Source: Xanthomonas campestris pv. phormiicola
GTDB taxonomy: Bacteria > Pseudomonadota > Gammaproteobacteria > Xanthomonadales > Xanthomonadaceae
Reading direction: 5' to 3'
DNA length: 64,000 bases
NCBI GenBank assembly: GCA_025666215.1
Contig: CP102593.1
Location: 5,159,001-5,223,000 of the forward strand
Shown here: positions 45,183 to 52,157 of the stretch, in pieces
How positions within the stretch are numbered: the first letter of the stretch is position 1
How the letters are laid out: each line of letters starts with the position of its first letter
The notes under the pieces: model-generated
The model's database searches: none
The model's input: only the letters and a program-made list of their open reading frames with translations
What the model was told of the DNA's origin: nothing
Translations under genes and position numbers: made by a program

Positions 45183-46595
45183 TTAGCCCGCGATCTGTTC
45201 CAGCGTGCGGTTGCGGGTACGCGGCCCGAAGATGCCGATGATCCCGGCCACCGCCAGCAGGCTGGCGACGATGAAGGCCAGCACGCCGCGGTTGCCGGCG
45301 CGCTCCAGCAGCAGTCCGATCAGCAGGCTGCTGCCGGCGGTGGACAGGCGGCTGAAGGAATAGCAGAAGCCGACCGCGCGGGCACGCAGCGCGGTCGGGA
45401 ACAGTTCGGCCTGGTAGCCGTGGTAGGCGAAGCTCATCCAGGCATTGCAGAACGTGATCGCCGCGCCGCAGGCGATGATCGCCAGCGGCTGGGTCTGCCA
45501 GGCGAACAGCGTGCCGAACAGCATCGCGCCGAGCGCCGACCACACCACCTGCCACTTGTTCTCCCAGCGCTGGGCGACGCGCAGCAACAGCAGCGGCGCC
45601 AGCGGATAGGCCAGCGAGATCGCGAACGCATAGCCCAGCCCATGCACGCTGTCCGCGCCTTGCGCCGACAACAGCGCCGGCAACCAGTTGCCGAAGCCGA
45701 AGAAGCCGATCGCCTGGAACACATGGAACGCCACCAGCATCGCCACGCGGCGCCGGTAGGGCGCCTTCCACAGCGCGCCGAAACGCCCCCGCGTCGCGGC
45801 GCAGGCGAGTTGCGGTTCGATCCTCGGCGCATCCAGCGCGCGCCCCAGGTCCGCCGTACACCGCGCTTCCAGATCGCGCAGCACCGCATCGGCCTCGGCG
45901 TGCCGACCCTGCGCCGCCAGCCAGCGCGCCGATTCCGGCAAGCGCCGGCGCAGCCACCAGACCGCCACCGCGAACGTGCCGCTGAGCAGCACCACCCAAC
46001 GCCAGCCGCTGACCCCGAGCGGCGCCTGCGGCACCAAGGCCCAGGCGCTCACCGCCACCGCCGGCACCGCCAGGAACTGCACGAAGAACGCGAACGCGAA
46101 AGCCGCTCCGCGCATGTGCCTGGGCATCAGTTCGGACAGATAGGTATCGATGGTGACCAGCTCGATGCCCAGGCCGATACCGACCACGAAGCGCAGGACG
46201 ATCACGCCCAGCGCCGTGCCCTGCAGCCCCATCGCCACGGTCGCGGCGGTGTACCAGAGCAGCGCGAAGGCGAACACCGGCCGGCGCCCGAAGCGATCGG
46301 CGAATGGACTGAGCAGGCTCGCGCCGAGGAACAGGCCCAGGAACGTGGCCGAGGCGAACGCGGCCTGGTCGGCGATGCCGAAGACGCCCGCCGTTCCGGT
46401 GGCGAAGATGCCGTCGTGCAACAGGCCCGGGCTGATGTAGGCGGTCTGGAACAGGTCGTAGAGTTCGAAGAAACCGCCCAGCGCCAGCAACGCGACCAGC
46501 CGCCACAGCGTGGCCGTCGCCGGCAGGCGATCGATGCGCGCGGCCACCAGCGCGACGGAATCGGAAGCAGCAGCGGCGGGATCGAGCATGGGCAT
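45183..46595 (-). CDS. MFS transporter, sugar/aromatic-acid type
   Basis: The 470-residue carrier has twelve hydrophobic helices and the MFS signature loops: SPFADRFGRRPVFAFALLWY between helices 2 and 3, LRFVVGIGLGIELVTIDTYL in helix 5, and RLPESARWLAAQGRHAEADA in the central loop. The start is the second-strand ATG at 46595 (MPMLDPAAAAS). Its substrate cannot be read from the sequence, but the layout is that of sugar-porter or aromatic-acid symporters. No catabolic genes are linked. Confidence 0.9.
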   Translation of the reverse strand: MPMLDPAAAASDSVALVAARIDRLPATATLWRLVALLALGGFFELYDLFQTAYISPGLLHDGIFATGTAGVFGIADQAAFASATFLGLFLGASLLSPFADRFGRRPVFAFALLWYTAATVAMGLQGTALGVIVLRFVVGIGLGIELVTIDTYLSELMPRHMRGAAFAFAFFVQFLAVPAVAVSAWALVPQAPLGVSGWRWVVLLSGTFAVAVWWLRRRLPESARWLAAQGRHAEADAVLRDLEARCTADLGRALDAPRIEPQLACAATRGRFGALWKAPYRRRVAMLVAFHVFQAIGFFGFGNWLPALLSAQGADSVHGLGYAFAISLAYPLAPLLLLRVAQRWENKWQVVWSALGAMLFGTLFAWQTQPLAIIACGAAITFCNAWMSFAYHGYQAELFPTALRARAVGFCYSFSRLSTAGSSLLIGLLLERAGNRGVLAFIVASLLAVAGIIGIFGPRTRNRTLEQIAG

Positions 46596-46756
46596 GCACC
46601 GGCGACAGGGGTCGCCGACAGCCTCGGCCGTCGGCGCTGCGGCATGCTGCCCGATTGCCCTGCGTCTCCGCTACCGCCAGTGGCAAAGATTGCGGGCGCA
46701 GTCCGCCCCGCGTTCAGCGGGACGTCGGCTTGCAGCGCGTGCGTGACGCCAGCGGG

Positions 46757-46966
46757 CTAACGCAGGAACAGCACGTTCAGATCCTGCTTCGGCACGAAAT
46801 CCTTGCGCCCGAATTCGAAGGTCAGCGGACCGGTCCGCTTCAACGCGCCATCGAAGCACGGACTGACCAGGTCGGCCGGCCCGCGCTTTTTCAAGGTCAG
46901 GTGGAAATCCTGGATCGGCCCCTTCCAGTTGTTGCCGGTCAGCTGGATGTAGCGCAGGTGCTCCAT
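46757..46966 (-). pseudogene. C-terminal remnant of a DUF4424-family protein
   Basis: The last 69 codons read MEHLRYIQLTGNNWKGPIQD and continue FHLTLKKRGPADLVSPCFDG, then LTFEFGRKDFVPKQDLNVLF. This resembles the C-terminus of DUF4424 secreted proteins, which run to about 300 residues. The upstream reading frames do not carry the N-terminal domain, so the gene has lost most of its length. It could still be translated from the ATG at 46966, but a function is unlikely. Confidence 0.7.
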
Positions 46967-47440
46967 TGCAGGCCTACTCGCCCTCGCGGCGGCGCGCGCT
47001 GACCGCGGGCCGGCGTGCCGTCTGCGCATCCCTGCACAAGCGACGTTCGCGCCGATCACATCGGGACGCTGCGCGCCTGATTCCGTGCCGGCTCCTGGGC
47101 CTGCAAACGCCGCAAGCGGCCAGCAGCGCGGTGGCCAGCACGAGTACCAGGAGCCTGGAAGTCGCAGCACGCGGGGACGCGCCCGGTGAGCGCGCGCGAA
47201 CCGATCCATGGTCCTGAGCAGACCGATGTCGCAAGACGAAGAAGCGATCGGAGTATCGCCACGCCATGCGGTGCGATCCTTGCTCCCAGATTTCCGAGGC
47301 CGAGCCATGTCAGGCTTCCGGGCTTGGCAAGGCGGACCGGCATCGCCAGGATCGCTGCGCGCCCCGTATTCTTGGCAAAACATTAACCGCAGGCTTGTAA
47401 ATCTGTCTCGCACATGGAAACGATGCAAGGGGAAGGACGC
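46967..47440. other. Degenerate intergenic stretch
   Basis: I find no gene in these 474 bases. They lie upstream of the DUF4424 remnant, where its missing N-terminal part would be, and before the LprI-like gene. Composition is slightly less GC-rich than average. No repeat family was recognised. Confidence 0.45.
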
Positions 47441-47986
47441 ATGGGAACCAGGGAAAACAAGCGCCGCTGGCTGTTGTGGGTCGTGTTGCTGGCCGCTGCG
47501 GCCATCTGCGCCGATGCGAGCGCACAGGAGCAACAGCAGGAGCAGCTGATGCAACAGCAACAGCAGATGCAGCAACAACAGCAACTGCTTCAGCTGCAGC
47601 GCCAGCAGCTTCAGCAATTGCAGGAGCAACAGCAGCCGGAAAACGCCGGCGCCTCAAAAGGCTTGTCTGCCGCCTATCGGGACTGCCGCAAGCAGGCCAG
47701 CGGCGTCTACGATCAACAGCGCTGCATCGAACGCGAACGCAGGCTGCAGGAACAGCGCATGACCAAGGCTTACGACACCCTGCGCTATCGGCTCGGTGGC
47801 CGTGACCGGGCCGCGCTGATGGATGCGCAGTACACCTGGCTGCAATCCGACGCGCAGGCGAGGGATCTGGACAAGGCACTCGGTGGCCACGGCCAGGCGG
47901 CAGCGTTGCAGAGCGCGGAGGCCGCGCTGGAGCGGCTCAGCTCACGCGCCGACGAGTTGGAGAAGTACACGCGCACATCCCCCTGA
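47441..47986 (+). CDS. Glutamine-rich secreted protein with LprI-like domain
   Basis: I choose the ATG at 47441 because AAGGA lies five bases before it. The 181-residue precursor has a signal peptide (RRWLLWVVLLAAAAICADASA). Residues about 30-65 are mostly glutamine with methionine and leucine (QLMQQQQQMQQQQQLLQLQR), a likely coiled coil. Residues 82-150 match the lysozyme-inhibitor LprI-type domain: YRDCRKQ, QQRCIERERRLQEQRMTKAY and ALMDAQYTWLQSDAQ, with two cysteines kept. A periplasmic or envelope role is inferred. Confidence 0.8.
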   Translation: MGTRENKRRWLLWVVLLAAAAICADASAQEQQQEQLMQQQQQMQQQQQLLQLQRQQLQQLQEQQQPENAGASKGLSAAYRDCRKQASGVYDQQRCIERERRLQEQRMTKAYDTLRYRLGGRDRAALMDAQYTWLQSDAQARDLDKALGGHGQAAALQSAEAALERLSSRADELEKYTRTSP

Positions 47987-48189
47987 GGCAGAGAACGCGC
48001 GTGCAGCCATGCGCCCGGTGCAGAACGTGCCGGAGTCCGGCCCGTGCTCCGTCGGGTTCGAGGAAGAATTCGGCGGCTACGACTTGGGCGGCGGCAATGC
48101 GCAGCCGGACGTCAAGAACATGCCGTTCGACTGGGCTTGCGGCTGACGTCGACCAGGCGGGACGGCGCCACCTGCGGTGCGTTCCGCCC

Positions 48190-48790
48190 GGGAAATAGCC
48201 GGCGCCGTCCAGATCCCGCAGCAGACCAGGCCCGCTCGGCCGCCAACCCAACTGTTCGCGTGTCCATGCGCTGGAGGTGGGCATGCCCCGGCCGGCGAAG
48301 CGGGCCATCCAGCCGAACTGCGCCGGCGCCGCCTCGGCCGGCACCGACTGCACCGGCAGCTGCAGCTGCCGCCCGATGAGCGCGGCGATCTCGCCGAATG
48401 CGATGCCTTCCTCGGCATGGCCGTGATGGCACGTCCCCGCTTCGCCCTGCTCCAGCGCCAGCCGCAACAGCCGCGCCGCATCCGCGCGGTGCACCGCCGG
48501 CCAGCGGTTGCTGCCGTCGCCTGCATAGGCCGCCATGCCCGTGTCGCGGGCGATGCCGATCAGCGCGGGCACGAAGCCGTGGCCGCCCGCGCCATGCACC
48601 GACGGCGGCAGTCGCAGCACCAACGCCCGCACCCGCTGCGGCAAAGGCCAGCGCCGCGGTCTCGGAGATCGCCCGCGGTGGCGCGCTCGCCGGATCGGCG
48701 CGATCGGCCTCGGTACCAAGACGGACCTGCGGCAGCACCGCCGTGCCCGAGGTCGCCAGCAGCGGACGCCCGCTGCCGGCCGACCTGACC
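48190..48790 (-). pseudogene. SDR/epimerase-family gene remnant, frameshifted
   Basis: The minus strand reads SGRPLLATSGTAVLPQVRLG and PPRAISETAALAFAA, then shifts frame near 48635-48640 and continues RALVLRLPPSVHGAGGHGFV, AYAGDGSNRWPAVHRADAAR and FGEIAALIGRQLQLPVQSVP, ending DLDGAGYF. This is the C-terminal two thirds of an NAD-dependent epimerase/SDR-type protein. The N-terminal Rossmann half is missing. No stop follows GYF in frame. A gene of this kind is normally about 290 residues. Confidence 0.75.
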
Positions 48791-48941
48791 GCACAGCCCG
48801 CTTTCCCACCTTGCGCGCGAGGGCGCAGCGCGGCCGACCGACCCGTCCAACCTCGCCGAAGAAGGCCTGCTTGCCTGGAGTGGGCCTGTCCGCCTGGTTG
48901 CAACGCGCATCCTCCAAGGTGAACCGCTGCAGGCGCCTGTG

Positions 48942-48989
48942 TTGACAAGCGCAAACGGCCGCCAAATAATAGAACCGTACAGTTTGGTT
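48942..48989. promoter_or_regulatory. Promoter-like site with TetR-type palindrome
   Basis: On the plus strand TTGACA (48942-48947) is followed after 17 bases by AATAAT (48965-48970), a good sigma-70 pair. An AACC-GTACAGTTT-GGTT palindrome at 48973-48989 follows at once. Read on the minus strand the palindrome stands where the promoter of the broken SDR gene should be, since SDR genes often have TetR operators of this sort. No gene follows on the plus strand, so it is probably an orphaned control region. Confidence 0.45.
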
Positions 48990-49515
48990 TTTATACGGCA
49001 ACTGACGAATCGGAGCTCCACGCGAGCGTCGCGGCCGCCAGCGGCAACGCCCTCCGGCGGCGCTGCGGCATGGAACCTTGCTGCACCTTCTCGTTGTTGC
49101 GTCGTTCGTCCCCCAGTGCTTTTGCCACCTTCCATCAGGCATCCCCATGAAGCCGCAGCGTCCACTTCCTTCCGCATCCTCGTCCCCGTTGCGTCCGGGC
49201 CAGCAGGCGCTGTTCGACCTTCCGGAGATACCGTCGCCGCGCGTCCGCCCGGTACCCGGCTGGATGAGCCGGCGCCTGCAGACGGTCGTGGCGGTGCTGG
49301 CGCGCAGTCGCCCAAGCCGCTGCGACCGGCGCGATTGAACGCGCCGGTGCCGGTGGCGTGGCAGCATTCCTCCGCTGCCTTTTGCACCGTGGACCAAGCC
49401 GATCCACCCGTCGCGCGGCGCCAACCATTGCGCGGACACATCACGGCATCACCGCACCGGTGCGAGTAGGTTCATCGGCGGATCGCCATGTGTGGCCCGC
49501 CCATGGAGAAATCGA
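48990..49515. other. Stretch without a supported gene
   Basis: These 526 bases separate the orphan promoter-like site from the BA14K-type gene. All reading frames look like GC-rich shadows without domain features. A neighbouring regulator gene for the SDR remnant might once have stood here, but nothing recognisable is left. Confidence 0.4.
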
Positions 49516-49899
49516 ATGAATAAGCTATTCGGAGTTGTCGTCGCTTGTGCCCTGGCCGCCGGCGTTCCTGCCGTTGCAGGCGCCGAGCAGGTCCCGCCCC
49601 GGGACCGGCACGACAATGACCCTCGCCACGACGACCCGCGACCGGGCCAACCCAACGACGATCGCCGCGAGCAGGCCAGGCACGACGACCGCCGCAACGA
49701 TCACGATCGGCCGGACGACAAGCGCTATGGCCGCTGGGATCCCAAATGGGGCCCGCGTCCGGGCAATCCGCCTGCGCACCGGTCGCGGCACGACGATTGG
49801 TACCGCCACGTCCGCGCCTGCCAGCAGCGCTACCGCAGCTACGACGCGCGCACCGATACCTTCGTCACGCGCGGCCGCCGTCTGCGCTGCTCGCTGTAA
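49516..49899 (+). CDS. BA14K-like secreted protein
   Basis: The ATG at 49516 follows GGAG and opens with a signal peptide (MNKLFGVVVACALAAGVPAV, AGA). The mature 100 residues are very rich in Asp, Arg, Pro and His (for example DRHDNDPRHDDPRPGQPNDD). The C-terminal motif HVRACQQRYRSYDARTDTFV and RRLRCSL is the BA14K signature, a cysteine pair around RYRSYD. Proteins of this family are small immunoreactive envelope proteins in Brucella and relatives. The charged middle is probably disordered. Confidence 0.82.
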   Translation: MNKLFGVVVACALAAGVPAVAGAEQVPPRDRHDNDPRHDDPRPGQPNDDRREQARHDDRRNDHDRPDDKRYGRWDPKWGPRPGNPPAHRSRHDDWYRHVRACQQRYRSYDARTDTFVTRGRRLRCSL

Positions 49900-49908
49900 G
49901 CCTCTGCT

Positions 49909-49937
49909 CGCCCTCTGCGCTAAGCGCGCGGAGGGCG
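49909..49937. terminator. Stem-loop between convergent genes
   Basis: CGCCCTC and GAGGGCG arms, with an inner GCGC/GCGC pairing, form a hairpin 10 bases after the BA14K-type stop codon. There is no long T-tract, but its position between convergent genes supports a terminator role. Confidence 0.5.
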
Positions 49938-50017
49938 ATGCTGATTTGACGCTCGGATGAGCGCAGCGCGCACGGCGGCGCAGCCAATCACGCACACGAC
50001 AGGGTCGGCCGGGCGAC

Positions 50018-50461
50018 TCACTGCCGCGCGGCGCAATCCGGATGCTGCGCGGCGCAGAGTTCCGCGGCGCGACGCAGTTGCGCGTCGTCCAACGGCGGCG
50101 GGCGGGCGATGGCCGGCTGGACTTGGTCCGGCGCGCCAGTGAGCGTATGCAACCCCCTGGCCGCCTTGCCGGCCACGTAGTAGATGCCGAGCGCGAGGTA
50201 GCCGCCACCCTGGCTGACCTGCTCCACCGAGGGCGGTGGCCGCCAATCCTTGTCGAAGCGGTTGGGTTGGGCGCTGACCGGATTCTTGAAACGGTACAGG
50301 TCCAACGGCTGCTCCACGTCCGGCGGCAGCGCGCGCACTTCGTCGAGAGTCTGGATGTTCCGATCGCTCGCGGCGGGCGCGGGGTCGGCCTGCTGGGCAT
50401 GCACCTGCACGACCGCGCCAAGCAGCGCGGCGGCAACCACGAAACGCGCGGCATTGCACAT
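50018..50461 (-). CDS. Small secreted hypothetical protein
   Basis: The 147-residue precursor from the ATG at 50461 has a signal peptide (MCNAARFVVAAALLGAVVQV, HAQ). The mature protein is proline-rich with SRNIQTLDEVR-like and KDWRPPPSVEQVSQGGGYLA stretches and a final cysteine pair (LCAAQHPDCAARQ). I do not recognise a named family. Longer frames to 51304 are shadows of the hemolysin-III gene region. Periplasmic location is inferred. Confidence 0.75.
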   Translation of the reverse strand: MCNAARFVVAAALLGAVVQVHAQQADPAPAASDRNIQTLDEVRALPPDVEQPLDLYRFKNPVSAQPNRFDKDWRPPPSVEQVSQGGGYLALGIYYVAGKAARGLHTLTGAPDQVQPAIARPPPLDDAQLRRAAELCAAQHPDCAARQ

Positions 50462-50589
50462 CGAGATCCATCCTTTCCCATGCATGGCCATGGCAGGTGC
50501 CGAGCTTACGGTCGGCGGCTGAACGTCACCATCGCGGCGGCGGCACGGCCGCGCGCGCGCCGCTGGCAGCGCGCGCTTCTGCACGGCGC

Positions 50590-51252
50590 TCAGGCCGTCT
50601 GCATCGGCTGCAGGCACAACCAGATGGCGCACCAGTGCGACAGCGCGCCGCCCAGCACGTGCGCGTGCCAGATGGCGCGGTTGTAGACCATCGACTTGCG
50701 CACGTAGAAGCCCACGCCTACCGTGTAGAACATGCCGCCGGCGGCGATGCACCACAGCACGGCGCTGTCCAGGCTGGCCATCAGCGGCTTGATCGCGACG
50801 ATGCCGGCCCAGCCCAACAGCAGGTAGATCGCCACCCAGAAGCCCTTGCTGATGCCGGGCAGGAACAGTTTGGCGAACACGCCGAACAGCGCCACGCCCC
50901 ACACCGCCAGGGTCATCGACCAGACCCAGGCGCCGGACAGCGCCAGCACGAACAGCGGCGTGTAGGAGCCGGCGATCATCACGAAGATGCCGGCGTGGTC
51001 GAGCTTGCGCAGGATCGGCTGGCGCTGCGGCGGGGCGAAGTTGTAGGCCGCCGAGCAGGCGAACATCACCAGCATCCCCAGCGCGTAGACGCAGGTGGCC
51101 AGGAGCAGCTCGTGGTTGGCGTGCGGGCGCCAGATCAGCATGGCGCCGCCGACGATGGACAGCAGCAGGCCGGCGGCGTGCACGACCAGGTCGGCGCGGC
51201 GGGCGCCGGCGGTTTTGTAATGTGCGGCAGGAGCGAGAGCGGGCACGGACAA
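50590..51252 (-). CDS. Hemolysin III / PAQR-family membrane protein
   Basis: The 220-residue protein has seven hydrophobic helices. The conserved PAQR metal-site residues are kept: CSAAYNF, LDHAGIFVMIAGSYTPLFVL with its aspartate and histidine, and the C-terminal IWHAHVLGGALSHW with two histidines. Bacterial members are named after Bacillus hemolysin III; in eukaryotes PAQR proteins are receptors and ceramidase-like hydrolases. A hydrolase or stress role is inferred. Confidence 0.92.
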   Translation of the reverse strand: MSVPALAPAAHYKTAGARRADLVVHAAGLLLSIVGGAMLIWRPHANHELLLATCVYALGMLVMFACSAAYNFAPPQRQPILRKLDHAGIFVMIAGSYTPLFVLALSGAWVWSMTLAVWGVALFGVFAKLFLPGISKGFWVAIYLLLGWAGIVAIKPLMASLDSAVLWCIAAGGMFYTVGVGFYVRKSMVYNRAIWHAHVLGGALSHWCAIWLCLQPMQTA

Positions 51253-51400
51253 GGCGAGTCTTCGACGCGTCGGGGGACGGCGCCGCTGCGCGAGGGGGGA
51301 GCACAGGATACGCGCTGGCCGCGACGATCAGGTCAGCGTTGCCGGCCCGCGCGCGCCGGCGCCGTCCGCCATCGCGACGGCGGACACGCTCCTGCGTGGG

Positions 51401-51691
51401 CTACGCCGCGATGCGCTCGATCTTGCGCGCCTGCGCGCCCAGCGCGCGCCGCGCCTGTTCCAGGTCGTAGTCGGCCTGCAGGCCGAGCCAGAAGCGCTCG
51501 CTGGTGCCGAGCGCGGCGGCCAGCCGGATCGCGCTGTCGGCGCTCACGCTGCGCTTGCCGAGCACGATTTCGTTGATGCGGCGCGGCGGCACGCCGGCGG
51601 CGCGCGCCAGTGCGTTCTGGCTGATGCCCAGCGGGGTCAGGAATTCCTCCAGCAGGACTTCGCCGGGGTGGATGTTGGGCAGGGTCTTCAT
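51401..51691 (-). CDS. higA: HigA-family antitoxin
   Basis: The 96-residue product from the ATG at 51691 is an XRE-type helix-turn-helix protein of the HigA family, opening MKTLPNIHPGEVLLEEFLTP. The HTH is ISQNALARAAGVPPRRINEI with VLGKRSVSADSAIRLAAALG, followed by SERFWLGLQADYDLE. HigA neutralises HigB and represses the operon. It starts 14 bases after the higB stop, and the toxin-first order is typical of higBA. Confidence 0.94.
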   Translation of the reverse strand: MKTLPNIHPGEVLLEEFLTPLGISQNALARAAGVPPRRINEIVLGKRSVSADSAIRLAAALGTSERFWLGLQADYDLEQARRALGAQARKIERIAA

Positions 51692-51705
51692 GGCGGCTCG
51701 ATGGG

Positions 51706-51987
51706 TCAGTGGTAGTCGACGATTTCCACGTCCAGCGCATCGCCGTCCTTCCATTGGAAGCACACACGCGATTGATCGTTGATCCGGATGCTGTATTGGC
51801 CCTTGCGATTGCCCTTCAACGCTTCCAGATGGTCGGCCGGTGGAACACGCAAGTCGTCCAGTATGGCCGCGCTGTTGAGCATGCGTAGCTTGCGCCGAGC
51901 CACAGCCTGGATATCGGCCGGCAATCGCCGTGAAGGCGTGCCCTGCCAGATCTTTTCGGCTTCCTTGTCGACGAAGTTCCGGATCAC
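51706..51987 (-). CDS. higB: HigB-family toxin (RelE/ParE fold)
   Basis: The 93-residue protein (MIRNFVDKEAEKIWQGTPSR) is a HigB-type mRNA endonuclease of the RelE superfamily that cleaves mRNA on the ribosome. Recognisable parts are RRKLRMLNSAAILDDLRVPP, HLEALKGNRKGQYSIRINDQ and RVCFQWKDGDALDVEIVDYH. It is intact and paired with higA, so the pair should be functional. It lies upstream of, and divergent from, the mrfA operon. Confidence 0.95.
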   Translation of the reverse strand: MIRNFVDKEAEKIWQGTPSRRLPADIQAVARRKLRMLNSAAILDDLRVPPADHLEALKGNRKGQYSIRINDQSRVCFQWKDGDALDVEIVDYH

Positions 51988-52157
51988 GCAGCAACCATAA
52001 CGCCATCCGTCATATGCCGCAACCCGTCATGGCGATCACGGATATGTTTCGTCTCGCTGGCTGAATCCGCTCAGCCAGCTGCCCTCGCCCGGTTGGCCGC
52101 TGTCTCATACCCTGAGACGCCGTTCCGCTTCCCTGTCCCGCTTTGAGAGCCGTCCCG

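Noticed and set aside
48939..49469. 176-codon plus-strand frame after the TTGACA/AATAAT site
   Set aside because: Start codon would lie within the -35 box and the protein has shadow-type composition; no domain is visible.
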